Origin: Salinibaculum sp. SYNS191
GTDB lineage: Archaea; Halobacteriota; Halobacteria; Halobacteriales; Haloarculaceae
Reading direction: 5' to 3'
Assembly (NCBI RefSeq): GCF_037338445.1
Contig: NZ_CP147838.1
Location: 1,984,001 to 2,048,000 of the forward strand
DNA: 64,000 bases
A program made the position numbers and the translations under genes. The notes beneath the pieces were generated by a model that saw nothing but the letters and a program-made list of their open reading frames with translations, searched no databases and was not told where the DNA came from. This document shows, one piece after another, positions 16,872 through 26,337 of this stretch. The number at the start of each line of letters is the position of its first letter. The stretch's first letter is position 1.

Positions 16872-17965
16872 GTGTCCCCATCATCGACACAGACGTACAT
16901 CAGATGTGGGACTCGCTTGATGAGATTGCCCGCCATGTCCCGGACCGACACAGACATCGGTTCAAGAATACGTCGGGACCCTCGCTACCGGACGTGCCAT
17001 CGACTCCCTACGGCAATCCGTCAGGATATCGGACACGTGACGACCTGATAGACGGCAATCAGCGAGGGTGGACATCTCCCGACCGGGTTCGGGAGAATCA
17101 TCTGGAGGAGAACGACATCGACTACGCCCTTCTCAACGGGGACGCCCTCGGTCTCAATCTCCTTCCGAACAGGGATTATGCGACCACACTCGCGCGAGCG
17201 GTCAACGAATGGGTCATGGATTCGTGGCTCCCAGCCGACGACCGGTTTCTCGCCTCGATATACGTTCCACAACAAAATGCTGCCGCCGCAGCGGACATCA
17301 TTCGTGAGTACGGCGACCATCCGCAGTTCGTCCAGGTAATTATCAACAGTGCTTCTCATAATCTGCTGGGCAAGCACGAGTTCTGGCCGCTTTACGACGC
17401 TGCAGAACAGATGGGGCTGCCAGTTGCAATGCACGTGGCCAGTGACGGCGCAGGGCTGAGCGGGACGACTACCAGTGCTGGTCATCCCAGCACGTATTTC
17501 GAGCACCACAACATTTTTCCGACGACCTACATGCAGCAAATAAACAGTCTCATCTGCGAGGGGGTGTTCGTGGAGTTTCCCGAGTTGACCGTCGTCGCTG
17601 CCGAAGGTGGCTTTTTCTGGGCCCCCCACCTGATGTGGCGGATGGACAAGAACTTCAAAACGTGTCGCAGACAGGTGCCGTGGCTGGAGCGAGCGCCCAG
17701 TGAGTACATGCGCGAGCACGTCAAGTTCACGCAACAACCGGTCCCCGAACCACCGAATCCCAAGTACTTCAAACAGCTTCTCGAAATGATCACCGCAGAA
17801 GATACGCTGATGTTTTCGAGTGACTTTCCACACTGGGACGGAGATTACTGGAACGGCTCACGTCAGCCTGGTCTCCCGCCGCTTCCGTCCGACCTGACCG
17901 AGCAGATCATGTATCGAACGGCAATGGAGCTGTATGATCTGCCGACCACCAAGGGCCTGGTATAG
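16868..17965 (+). CDS. Amidohydrolase family protein (ACMSD/COG2159-like)
   Basis: 365 aa. The start is an ATGA overlap with the DUF3830 gene. It opens with the metal motif IIDTDVHQMW, in which the first ligand of the usual HxH is Asp (DxH), as in many ACMSD/4-oxalomesaconate hydratase relatives. Later blocks are PVAMHVAS (His ligand), TVVAAEGGFFWAPHLMWRMD and LMFSSDFPHWDGDYW (final Asp ligand). Members decarboxylate or hydrolyse small cyclic or aromatic acids. It sits mid-operon, so it likely handles an intermediate between the amidases. The exact reaction is not readable. Confidence 0.85.
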   Translation: MSVPIIDTDVHQMWDSLDEIARHVPDRHRHRFKNTSGPSLPDVPSTPYGNPSGYRTRDDLIDGNQRGWTSPDRVRENHLEENDIDYALLNGDALGLNLLPNRDYATTLARAVNEWVMDSWLPADDRFLASIYVPQQNAAAAADIIREYGDHPQFVQVIINSASHNLLGKHEFWPLYDAAEQMGLPVAMHVASDGAGLSGTTTSAGHPSTYFEHHNIFPTTYMQQINSLICEGVFVEFPELTVVAAEGGFFWAPHLMWRMDKNFKTCRRQVPWLERAPSEYMREHVKFTQQPVPEPPNPKYFKQLLEMITAEDTLMFSSDFPHWDGDYWNGSRQPGLPPLPSDLTEQIMYRTAMELYDLPTTKGLV

Positions 17966-17967
17966 AT

Positions 17968-18501
17968 ATGAGTGACCCACATCCGGTCTGTCCGGTTGCG
18001 GAGCTACCACCCGGTGAGCGACGGATTGTCGAGATAGACGGCGAGTCGATCGGTGTGTTCAACGTCGCTGGCGAGTTCCACGCCCTCAGGAATGTCTGCC
18101 CACACCATCTTGCTCCATTGTGTGAGGGAACTATCGGTGGTACACTGTCGCCAGCCGATGCTGTTGGCGAGTACAACTGGGAGAAAGAGGGTGAGATAAT
18201 CAGATGTCCGTGGCACAAGTGGGAATTCGATATCAAGACCGGTGAATCGGTCTACAACCCCCACCGACTGCGAACACGGACCTACGATACCGACGTCGAA
18301 TCTCGACCTGCACAGAACGAAGAGCCGACAGCAACACCACAGAGCGGGAAGGCGACCCAGACGCCTCCGGAGACAGCAGCAGACGAGCGAGCCGCACACG
18401 ACGAACCGAACGACTGTAGGACTGAACTATGTGAGGATGCACCACCTATCGAGACGTACGACACCGACGTGAGAGATGAAATCGTAGTGGTCTACGTCTA
18501 A
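17968..18501 (+). CDS. Rieske [2Fe-2S] ferredoxin-like protein with long acidic tail
   Basis: 177 aa starting two bases after the previous stop. The Rieske cluster ligands are in NVCPHHLAPLC (Cys/His pair, ~residue 42) and RCPWHKWEFD (~residue 77). The fold before them (GERRIVEIDGESIGVFNVAGEFHAL) is a normal Rieske beta-sandwich. After residue ~105 comes an unusual 50-60 residue Pro/Thr/Glu/Gln/Ala-rich segment, then a last strand (YDTDVRDEIVVVYV). No oxygenase alpha subunit is encoded nearby, so it may be an electron carrier for a distant oxygenase or a redox helper for a neighbouring enzyme. Confidence 0.85.
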   Translation: MSDPHPVCPVAELPPGERRIVEIDGESIGVFNVAGEFHALRNVCPHHLAPLCEGTIGGTLSPADAVGEYNWEKEGEIIRCPWHKWEFDIKTGESVYNPHRLRTRTYDTDVESRPAQNEEPTATPQSGKATQTPPETAADERAAHDEPNDCRTELCEDAPPIETYDTDVRDEIVVVYV

Positions 18502-18563
18502 TCTTGTGGCGGAGTTTGACCTTATACCAATATATAATTACGTCTGTGCAGAATAGTGCGGTG

Positions 18564-19340
18564 ATGGTAGAACTCATCGACCTTTCGGGGTACATTGAGG
18601 AAGACCAGCCAGTGTTTCCCGGACACGAGCGAACTCAGTTCTGGACCACGCACTTCCACGAGGAGCAAGCCTACACCCTCCGGAAGCAACTGGGCAAAGA
18701 AACCGGGACAATCAAGCGAAAACTGGGTGCCAAACGAGCGGGAGAAAAAGAAGAAAACCCGCTCGTCCGGACGATACTGGTCAGTGAACATGGTCCGACG
18801 CACGTGGATGCGCTCTGTCACATCGACCCGACGCGGGAGGAAAGCATCGACAAGATGGGCCTCGACTGGTTCTACGGCGACGCTGTTGGCGTTGATGTCT
18901 CACACGTCACGAGCGACGAGTTCATCGAAGCCGACGACATCAGAGCCAGTCTCAACGAACACGACCTCACGATACAAGAGGGGGACGCGATTACGCTCTA
19001 CACCGGCCACCGTGACGAACACTACGCGGTCGACGATCACGAAAAACGCTACGCTTACCAGTACGAATACTCGGGCCTGACCGGTGATGCCACGCGGTGG
19101 CTTGGCAAACAAGGAATCAAAAACATCGGCATCGACGCCCCGAGCATCGACCACGGCACCGCAGCGGAAACGGCTGAATTTCCCGCCCATGACGTGTGCG
19201 CAGAGATGGAGATGATCAACATCGAGAACATGGCAAATCTCGACACAGTCGTCGGCAAGCGGTTCACGCTGTCTGCGTTCCCACTGAAAGTCCGTGACGG
19301 AACTGGCTCCCCGATCAGACCGGTGGCGATAATCGAATGA
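18564..19340 (+). CDS. Cyclase family protein (kynurenine formamidase-like hydrolase)
   Basis: 258 aa from ATG 18564. The metal site of the cyclase/KynB family is visible as HGPTHVDALCHI (canonical HxGTHxDxPxH, ~residue 90), with VGVDVSHV, GDAITLYTGH and GIDAPSIDHG as the following family blocks. These enzymes hydrolyse N-formyl or cyclic amide bonds. An ATATATAATTA stretch ~30 bp upstream of the start (about 18530-18540) could be an internal TATA box. The stop overlaps the amidase start (ATGA). In this setting it may open or deformylate a ring-derived amide. Confidence 0.85.
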   Translation: MVELIDLSGYIEEDQPVFPGHERTQFWTTHFHEEQAYTLRKQLGKETGTIKRKLGAKRAGEKEENPLVRTILVSEHGPTHVDALCHIDPTREESIDKMGLDWFYGDAVGVDVSHVTSDEFIEADDIRASLNEHDLTIQEGDAITLYTGHRDEHYAVDDHEKRYAYQYEYSGLTGDATRWLGKQGIKNIGIDAPSIDHGTAAETAEFPAHDVCAEMEMINIENMANLDTVVGKRFTLSAFPLKVRDGTGSPIRPVAIIE

Positions 19341-20671
19341 CCGAATCGATCGAACGGTACTCCGCGGCACTCTCCGAGACGGTTCGAGCGCTACGCAGCG
19401 GGCAACAGGATCTTGACTCCTATTACGACGACGTCGAAGCACGCGTCGAGACTGTCGAAGACGACCTCCAGTCGTTTGTGGAAACCCCCGAGTTCACGAC
19501 ACTCCGGGAGTCCGTCAAGAGAGTTCGACAACGCTGGGAGCGAACCTCGGTGAGGCCGCCGCTCTACGGCGTGAACGTGGGTGTCAAAGACATCTTCAGC
19601 GTCGACAGTTTTCCGACCCGAGCGGGGTCGGACTTGCCTCCGTCCACGTTCGAAAGCCCTGAGGCGCCCGTCGTCACGACGCTTCGGGAGGCGGGCGCTT
19701 TCGTGATGGGAAAGACCGTCACGACTGAGTTCGCGTCCTCGCCGACCGGGCCAACCCGAAACCCACACGCGCTTTCTCACACGCCCGGTGGGTCAAGCAG
19801 CGGCTCTGCTGCTGCCGTTGCCGCCGGCCTCGTGCCACTCGCGCTCGGTACACAGACCGTCGGCTCTATCGTACGTCCCGCTGCCTTCTGTGGGATCGTC
19901 GGTTTCAAACCCAGCAAGGGTCGCCTCTCGACAGACGGTATCGTCCCGTTTTCTCCCTCAGCCGACCAGGTCGGCATGTTCACACAGGACGTCCCGGGAA
20001 TGGAACTCGCCGCGAGCGTCCTCTGTTCGAACTGGACCAGGGCGCCGGATTTGACGACCTCTTCTAGCGTTGGCATCCCAGCGGGAGGGTACCTCGAACA
20101 GGCGACCGAGACTGGGCGTGAACACTTCAAGACCCAGATTTCGGCACTCGAACGATCTGGCATCACCGTCGACCGAGTTCAGTTGTTCAACGACATCGGG
20201 GCTCTCAACGAGCGACACGAGTCGATGATCGAGGCCGAGGCTGCGATGGAACACGCGGACTGGTACGTCGAGTACGGCGACAGGTACCACCCGGACTCGG
20301 CGGCGATGGTCGAGAACGGCTGGCAGACGGACCTCAACGCCGTCGGCGACGGACGGCTGAGTCAACAGCGCACCCGTCACACCATCGAGCAAACAATGGC
20401 ACAGTTCGACCTCGACGTACTGCTCGCTCCTGCGGCACGCGGGCCAGCACCTGAGGGACTCGACGACTCCGGTGACCCGGTGATGAATCTGCCGTGGACA
20501 CACGCAGGTCTCCCAGCCGTGACGGTCCCATCGAGCAAAACTGACGCTGGACTTCCACTTGGTCTGCAGTGTATCGCTGCACACGGAGATGACGAAACGC
20601 TGTTGTCAATCGCAGCGACACTCAGAGAGCGTCTCGCTGACGCGGATCTCGACAGCACTCAGACCGGATAG
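19337..20671 (+). CDS. Amidase (amidase signature family)
   Basis: 444 aa. Amidase-signature enzyme with the Ser-cisSer-Lys triad regions present: VGVKDIFSVD (Lys, ~residue 80), the glycine/serine core TPGGSSSGSAAAVAAGL (~residue 150) and GTQTVGSIVRPAAFCG (nucleophile Ser, ~residue 177). The C-terminus has WTHAGLPAVTVPSS and GLPLGLQCIA as in GatA-like amidases. It hydrolyses a carboxamide to acid and ammonia, fitting an ammonia-releasing route. Last gene of the operon; its 3' end overlaps the convergent CMD gene by 13 bp. The N-terminal ~60 residues are a helical extension. Confidence 0.9.
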   Translation: MTESIERYSAALSETVRALRSGQQDLDSYYDDVEARVETVEDDLQSFVETPEFTTLRESVKRVRQRWERTSVRPPLYGVNVGVKDIFSVDSFPTRAGSDLPPSTFESPEAPVVTTLREAGAFVMGKTVTTEFASSPTGPTRNPHALSHTPGGSSSGSAAAVAAGLVPLALGTQTVGSIVRPAAFCGIVGFKPSKGRLSTDGIVPFSPSADQVGMFTQDVPGMELAASVLCSNWTRAPDLTTSSSVGIPAGGYLEQATETGREHFKTQISALERSGITVDRVQLFNDIGALNERHESMIEAEAAMEHADWYVEYGDRYHPDSAAMVENGWQTDLNAVGDGRLSQQRTRHTIEQTMAQFDLDVLLAPAARGPAPEGLDDSGDPVMNLPWTHAGLPAVTVPSSKTDAGLPLGLQCIAAHGDDETLLSIAATLRERLADADLDSTQTG

Positions 20672-21243
20672 TTCTCGAGATTCCAGCCGACGAAATCCTC
20701 ATCGAGTTCGAGCCCGAGCGCAGACGCGACGTAATATATGAACACGTAGTAGGCGGCGAGCATTGCGATGCCGACGACCGTGCTATCGTCGTAGTGTCCT
20801 GTCAGTGCCTCGTGTGTCTCGTCGCTGACGCCACCTGACAAGGCGACGAACTCGTAGATGTATTCGACCAGTACGCTGATTTTCTCCGGGAGTGCGTCTG
20901 TGTCTTTCTCGGCAATGGCAATAACATTCTCCTCGTCGATGCCGGCGCGTTCGACGGCCGCAATCGCGTGGTCGTGCCACTCGTAGGCCGAATCCAGTTC
21001 ACGTCCGACTGCCAGAATGACGTATTCGACCTCCTGTGGTGTGAGGTTGGTCTGGGTCCACATTGAGACGTTCGCGTGGACGTGCGTTTCGGCGAGATCG
21101 ACGTTGTTACCGAACGTCTGAACAGTCGACTGGGAGTTCCACCACTCGGCCGTAATGGTGGAATCGAGTGCGTCAGACTCCTCCTCAAGAATCTCGTACT
21201 CGTCGGGAAGCGATGCTGGATCAACACGTGGTACTCGCGGCAT
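20659..21243 (-). CDS. Carboxymuconolactone decarboxylase (CMD/AhpD-like) family protein
   Basis: 194 aa from ATG 21243. The helical core LTPQEVEYVILAVGRELDSAYEWHDHAIAAVERAGI (residues ~75-110) is the CMD fold signature with YEWxxH. The peroxidatic CxxC of AhpD is absent, so alkylhydroperoxidase activity is unlikely. It may act as a decarboxylase/isomerase or have a structural role. It is the only gene facing left inside the island between the amidase and the transporter. ATATATT near 21268 lies about 25 bp upstream of the start and could be its TATA element. Confidence 0.8.
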   Translation of the reverse strand: MPRVPRVDPASLPDEYEILEEESDALDSTITAEWWNSQSTVQTFGNNVDLAETHVHANVSMWTQTNLTPQEVEYVILAVGRELDSAYEWHDHAIAAVERAGIDEENVIAIAEKDTDALPEKISVLVEYIYEFVALSGGVSDETHEALTGHYDDSTVVGIAMLAAYYVFIYYVASALGLELDEDFVGWNLENYPV

Positions 21244-21378
21244 CACCTCTAGCGTGAGCGGCCGACTATATATTCGTGCGGAGTTCGGTAACATTCTCGA
21301 ACAAACGCCGTGGTAATATTGCGGGAGAGAAAATCATTATATGTACACCAATTACTACTACAGACTGGAATCGGCCAT

Positions 21379-22530
21379 ATGAGTGGAGAAAGCAGTAACC
21401 AATCGTCAACGAATAGTGCGGGCAATTCGACAAACAGATTCGCAGAAAAGAGGTCACGCCGGAACTTCCTCAAGGCCGCCAGTGCTGCGTCGGTGGTCGG
21501 GCTTGCTGGGTGTTCCAGTGGCGGAGATGGCGGTGACGGTGGCGACGGCAGCGACGGTGGAAGTAGCGATGGCAGTGATGGGAACTCTGGCGGGGAGAGC
21601 AGTACCACCACGCTCACCATGACCGGATCGGGGACGTTCAGTCTGGGGACCGCACAGGCCCTCCAGCGGGCGCTCGAAGAGGAGTCGGACTCGGTCGAAC
21701 TGCAGGTCTCTGACTCCGGTGGCAATCCAGCCAGTGTGCAACTGTACAACAATGGTGAGACAGACTCCTACTCGACGGAGAATTTTACCCTCGTCGGTGC
21801 ACAGAACGGACAGGAGCCGTTCAGCGAACCTCAGGACGTTGCACCACAGGGGTTCAACAATCTGGTGTTCCATTACTACTGGATGGCACTCGACGGGAGT
21901 GGCATCCAGACGACTCAGGACATTCTGGAACAGGACGTCAACGTCTGGATGTTCCCAGCAGCTTGGGGCTCGCGGTTGCTTCAGGAAGTCCTGTACCAGA
22001 ACATGGGCGAGTGGGAGAACATCGAGGAAAAGATCGTCAACCTCCCAGCGGGTGACCTGGCCCGGGCAATCGGAGAGGGGCGTGTGGACGCCTTCTTCGG
22101 GCAAGGGGCTTCTTACGCGGGCATTCCGGGATGGGCGACGGAAATCGAAGCCAGAGAAGACGTTCACGTGGTCGAGACGTCCGACGAACTCATCAGTGCA
22201 GTCGAAGACACGCCGTCCATCGAACCCGAAGAGATCGAACCGTACGGCTGGAGTCAGGACGTCGGCGCCGACTCCGTCATGGCATGGAACAACGGCGTCC
22301 AGTTCTGCTTCGGAGAGGACGTGCCCGCAGATGCGGTCTACGAGATGGCTCGCGTGAGTCACGAACATCCGGACGTCTTACAGAATTCGATGTCGCAGTA
22401 CCTCGACCACTCGGACCCGAGCAGTATGAACAGCTTCCTGCTCCCGGACGTTCCGATTCATCCCGGCGCGGCAGAGTTCTTCAGAGAACAGGATATCTGG
22501 GACGACAGCATGACGGAAGCAGACCTGTGA
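21379..22530 (+). CDS. TAXI-family TRAP transporter solute-binding lipoprotein
   Basis: 383 aa from ATG 21379. A twin-arginine signal (KRSRRNFLKAA) with lipobox LAGC gives a surface lipoprotein exported folded, the rule in haloarchaea. A Gly/Asp/Ser linker of ~35 residues follows. The mature domain has the TAXI pattern: GSGTFSLGTAQALQRALEEES, then QVSDSGGNPASVQLYNNGE and FTLVGAQNG. Residues with DLARAIGEGRVDAFFGQGA form the second lobe. It captures the ligand for the fused TRAP permease 75 bp downstream. TTATATG around 21337 may be the promoter TATA box. Confidence 0.92.
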   Translation: MSGESSNQSSTNSAGNSTNRFAEKRSRRNFLKAASAASVVGLAGCSSGGDGGDGGDGSDGGSSDGSDGNSGGESSTTTLTMTGSGTFSLGTAQALQRALEEESDSVELQVSDSGGNPASVQLYNNGETDSYSTENFTLVGAQNGQEPFSEPQDVAPQGFNNLVFHYYWMALDGSGIQTTQDILEQDVNVWMFPAAWGSRLLQEVLYQNMGEWENIEEKIVNLPAGDLARAIGEGRVDAFFGQGASYAGIPGWATEIEAREDVHVVETSDELISAVEDTPSIEPEEIEPYGWSQDVGADSVMAWNNGVQFCFGEDVPADAVYEMARVSHEHPDVLQNSMSQYLDHSDPSSMNSFLLPDVPIHPGAAEFFREQDIWDDSMTEADL

Positions 22531-22604
22531 CTCGACAACTGCAACAGCAATCACTATCAACAGCTGATAACTAGTCCATCGACTACTCACCAATTTTTGT
22601 ACAA

Positions 22605-24629
22605 ATGAACCTCAACTCGTTACAGACGAAACTCAAACAAGAGCCGTTACGACATTTCATAATCTTCCTCTCAGTCATCTACTGGGGGGTAGTACTGTAC
22701 TATGGAATAACCTACTGGTTACCGCGACCCCAGTTTGCGATCTTTTTCGTCGGCGGCGGCGCCGTCATCTACGTGTTCTCCCGGCTTGACGGCGGGGACG
22801 GCACCGCAGCAGAGGGCGAACATGTGGAAGAAGACGAACCCTCTCGCATCCAGCAGCTGCTGCTCGTTGCGTCTATGGTCGTGGTCGTCGCCGTCTCGGT
22901 GTATCTCTTCGTGACGTTCGAGGAACTGTTCGTCACGCGGCCGATTACGATTTTCGAACACGAGTACATCCTCGGGGCCGCCCTGCTTCTGGCCATGTTC
23001 TATCTGACGTACGATGGGTTCGGACTCGGATTTCTCTTGCTCGTGCTGTTGACGATGGTCTACAGTTTCTACGGACAGTACTTCCCGGGCCTTTTTTCCC
23101 ACGCGGGGCTTTCGTTCGAACGCCTCATTGAGGTGAGTGTACTGGACATACGAGGGCTGTACGGGTCGGTCACCCGGATTGTCGCTGCCTGGGTCGCCCC
23201 CTTCCTGCTGTACGCAGGACTCATTAGAGCGTATGGCGGGTTCGATCTCGTCAAGCGGATCTCGATTCGGGCAGCTGGCTTTATGAGCTCCGGAATCGCC
23301 CAGACGGCCGTCATCTCGAGTATGCTGATTGGCTCGATTAACGGAGCAAAAAGCGCGAATGCAGCGATGACTGGATCGTTCACCATCCCACTAATGAAAG
23401 AAAGCGGGCTACCCGGACGGACGGCAGCGGCCATCGAGTCTGTTGCCTCATCCGGTGGACAAGTGATGCCCCCCGTGATGGGTTCGGCAGCGTTCTTGAT
23501 GGCATCGTTTCTCGGAACCAGCTACACTGACGTGTTGATTGCGGGAATGCTTCCCGCGCTGTTTTTCTATTTCAGCGTCGCAATTGCCATTCACTTCGCC
23601 ACCAAGCGCTACGCCGACGACCTGCGTATCGATCCGGAGACAGCACTCGATAATTCGAAGAGCCGAACTGACCTCATCGTCAGTGCCGTCCGCTTCGGTA
23701 TTCCGTTCTTCGCACTGGTCTACCTGCTTGGTATTGCTAACTTCACGGTGGTCACGTCGGCCCTGCTGACCGCAGGCTTGATGTTTGCCACCGGAATTAG
23801 CATTCCGCTGATACAAAGTATGGTGTCTCAGACCGAGAGCGTCACGGAAACCCTCAAAACGGTGCTAGGACAAACGCTGGATGGAGTCACGTTCGGTGCA
23901 AAATCGCTGGCACCCATTGCCCTGATGATTGCGCTGATCAACGTCATCGTCGACCTTCTGAATTCGACGGGTATGCCGGGGATGCTGGCGCTTGCGATCA
24001 TCAGCATCTCTGGTGGTGTTCTCATCTTTGCGGCCATTCTCGGCATGGTCCTCTCGTTCGTGATGGATATGGGGATGCCAACTGTCGCGGCGTATTCAAT
24101 CGTCGCTATCCTTATTGCACCGACCTTCGTCGGCGAATTCGGCGTGCCAGAAATCGCAGCCCATTACTTCGTCTTCTATGGTGCGGTCTTGTCCGGCATC
24201 ACTCCCCCAATCGCAATCGCGGTCGTGGTGACGACCGGTATCGCCGATTCTGACTTCTGGCTCACAAGCCTGGAAGCAATCCGAATCGGTGCGACGCTGT
24301 ACATCCTTCCAATCGCGTTCCTGTTCAAGCCGACGCTGGTTACCGACGGACTCAGCCTGGCGTCGCTCCTGACGAGCGTCAGCGTCCTCCTGGGTATCGT
24401 AACGCTGATTTACGGGATGAATTTCGTCCGGCGGGAAAACGAGCCCCGTATCACAAACCTTCTCGTGCGGATTATTTATTTCGGGACTGGAGCGACAGCA
24501 GTCATCCACCCCGACCCACTCGTACAGTACGGCGTCCTTGCAACTGCAGGAATCCTGTATGTCATCCGGCGCTTCGGTATGCGATTGCTGCTGAGTGAAG
24601 GAGAGAATATACTCAGCTCCTCCGACTAG
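22605..24629 (+). CDS. TRAP transporter fused permease (DctQM)
   Basis: 674 aa, highly hydrophobic, with well over a dozen predicted transmembrane segments. The first part (two plus two helices around residues 20-60 and 80-130) corresponds to the small DctQ subunit, and the large DctM part has the TRAP-type GSINGAKSANAAMTGSFTIPLMKESGLP and SSGGQVMPPVMGSAAFLMASFLG blocks. In TAXI systems Q and M are normally fused, as here. It drives uptake with a sodium or proton gradient. The partner is the lipoprotein at 21379. Substrate is inferred from context to be an organic acid or amide-type compound feeding the island's hydrolases. Confidence 0.93.
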   Translation: MNLNSLQTKLKQEPLRHFIIFLSVIYWGVVLYYGITYWLPRPQFAIFFVGGGAVIYVFSRLDGGDGTAAEGEHVEEDEPSRIQQLLLVASMVVVVAVSVYLFVTFEELFVTRPITIFEHEYILGAALLLAMFYLTYDGFGLGFLLLVLLTMVYSFYGQYFPGLFSHAGLSFERLIEVSVLDIRGLYGSVTRIVAAWVAPFLLYAGLIRAYGGFDLVKRISIRAAGFMSSGIAQTAVISSMLIGSINGAKSANAAMTGSFTIPLMKESGLPGRTAAAIESVASSGGQVMPPVMGSAAFLMASFLGTSYTDVLIAGMLPALFFYFSVAIAIHFATKRYADDLRIDPETALDNSKSRTDLIVSAVRFGIPFFALVYLLGIANFTVVTSALLTAGLMFATGISIPLIQSMVSQTESVTETLKTVLGQTLDGVTFGAKSLAPIALMIALINVIVDLLNSTGMPGMLALAIISISGGVLIFAAILGMVLSFVMDMGMPTVAAYSIVAILIAPTFVGEFGVPEIAAHYFVFYGAVLSGITPPIAIAVVVTTGIADSDFWLTSLEAIRIGATLYILPIAFLFKPTLVTDGLSLASLLTSVSVLLGIVTLIYGMNFVRRENEPRITNLLVRIIYFGTGATAVIHPDPLVQYGVLATAGILYVIRRFGMRLLLSEGENILSSSD

Positions 24630-24735
24630 AACAGAGCGATTCTCTTTTTTGTTCCGGCGCTACACCGATGCGACGACCACCACTGGCAGCGGGCACAAAA
24701 GCGAACTGCCAGCTGCGAACTACGCGTTCAGTCTC

Positions 24736-26130
24736 TCACAGTGGCTCCCAGTCCGGACACTCGCGTTCAATGAAATTGCCGTAGCCCGGTTCTCGTTTAA
24801 TTTCCCCGCCGTCGGCGACAACGCTCCCACGCACGAGCGTCGTTTCGACCTGCCCGACAACCTCCCGCCCTTCGTAGATAGAGTAATCGGAGACTGATTC
24901 ATTGTCCGCCGCCCTGATGGTCTGTGTGGCATCCGGATCGAAAATAACGACGTCGGCATCTGTTCCTGGATCGAGCGTCCCTTTGTTCGGCAGTCCGAAC
25001 GTCTCTGCTGGTCGGGTACACATGAGTCGGACGAGAAACGGATACGAGTAGTCTCGACTGACGATTGCTTCGTCGTGGAAGACGGGCAGGCTCCGTTGCA
25101 CGCTATTGGCACCGAACGTTGAGTCCCACCAGTCGTCGACCTCTTTTTTGTATTTCTGAAACGACGTGTGGTCCGTCGAGATGACACTCAGTGTGTCCCG
25201 CTCTAGATGGTCAAACAGTGCTTCGATGTCCCGTTGGGTTCGGAGTGGTGGGGCAATCATGGCCAGTGTTCCCTGTGTTTCGTACGCGGACTGGTCCAGC
25301 GTCAGGTAGTGCGGACACGTTTCCGCGCGAATCTGCGTGCCGTCGTCTTGTGCATCGGCGAGAACGTCCCCGGCAGCGCCACAGGAGGTGTGAAAGCCGT
25401 AGTACTGGACGCCCGCTTCCCTGGCCATCCGAACTGCGTCGTCTGCAGCCATCGCCTCTGCAAACGCTGGCCGAGTGCCGGGATAGTCCTCCACGTCACC
25501 TCTCCCCTGGTCTTTGAGACGCTCGGTTCGCGCCTCACAGACGTCGTCGTCCTCTGTATGTAGCACTGCAATCCCGTCGTGTTCGGCGATTTCCTCGAAG
25601 AGTTTGTCGAGAAAGCCGTTCGAAAGTCCGATTTCGTAGGTCGTGAACATTTTGAAGGAGGTGACGCCCTCCGAAACGGCGTCACCGAGTTCGTCGTACA
25701 CTGCTGGGTCGGGACGAGTTATCCCACCGTGTAGCCCGAAATCGACGAGTGCGTCCTCCCCCCGTCGTTTGTGACGGTCGATTGCTTCGAGCAACGTCCC
25801 GTCTTCCTCGAACGTACTCATGCTATCTGGTGCATCGTTCGCCCACGCCTGCCACGCGAACGCGATGCACGTCGTCACACCACCCAGTGCCGCAGCACGA
25901 GTACCGGATTCGTAACTATCCTGCGAGTAATAACATTCGAGATGGACGTGTGGATCCACGAGTCCCGGCAGCACGTAATTGCCCGACGCATCGATTTCCT
26001 CCGTTGCCGAGGGAAACGTCTCTCTGTCCCCGACTGCGACGATTTTTTCACCATCGATTGCGAGGTCGCATTCTCGTGTTCTGTCAGCCCATACCAGCGT
26101 TCCGTTTGAGATTACTGTATCGATTCCCAT
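24736..26130 (-). CDS. Dihydropyrimidinase/hydantoinase-type cyclic amidohydrolase
   Basis: 464 aa from ATG 26130. The family order is complete: small N-terminal beta domain (MGIDTVISNGTLVWAD), metal motif GLVDPHVHLE (~residue 60), carboxylated-Lys block GVTSFKMF (~residue 155), LHTEDDD and YGFHTSCG with metal His residues, then STDHTSF with the catalytic Asp. Enzymes of this group open cyclic diamides such as dihydropyrimidines, hydantoins or allantoin, giving carbamoyl acids. Those are substrates for the M20 amidase at 15187. It is transcribed in the same direction as, and just after, the urease operon. Confidence 0.88.
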   Translation of the reverse strand: MGIDTVISNGTLVWADRTRECDLAIDGEKIVAVGDRETFPSATEEIDASGNYVLPGLVDPHVHLECYYSQDSYESGTRAAALGGVTTCIAFAWQAWANDAPDSMSTFEEDGTLLEAIDRHKRRGEDALVDFGLHGGITRPDPAVYDELGDAVSEGVTSFKMFTTYEIGLSNGFLDKLFEEIAEHDGIAVLHTEDDDVCEARTERLKDQGRGDVEDYPGTRPAFAEAMAADDAVRMAREAGVQYYGFHTSCGAAGDVLADAQDDGTQIRAETCPHYLTLDQSAYETQGTLAMIAPPLRTQRDIEALFDHLERDTLSVISTDHTSFQKYKKEVDDWWDSTFGANSVQRSLPVFHDEAIVSRDYSYPFLVRLMCTRPAETFGLPNKGTLDPGTDADVVIFDPDATQTIRAADNESVSDYSIYEGREVVGQVETTLVRGSVVADGGEIKREPGYGNFIERECPDWEPL

Positions 26131-26337
26131 TGGTTTGATGAATCTCCAGTCGCAGCTTGCGGTCGTCGTCTGTCTATCTGTCTCTTGTCTGTTGGCAATA
26201 AAAACATCGGGCATCGTGCCGATATTTGCGCGCTGGACGCGTACCCAGCTCAGATGTTCTGCTGTCTTGTTTAGGAGTGCGTGGTTTGTCGACTACCGAA
26301 CAATCTCGTCTCACGGTGTCCGCTGTCCCCGGAGCGC

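Noticed and set aside
21454..22368. 304-codon minus-strand frame opposite the TAXI binding protein
   Set aside because: Shadow; the plus strand has a Tat lipobox and TAXI signature.
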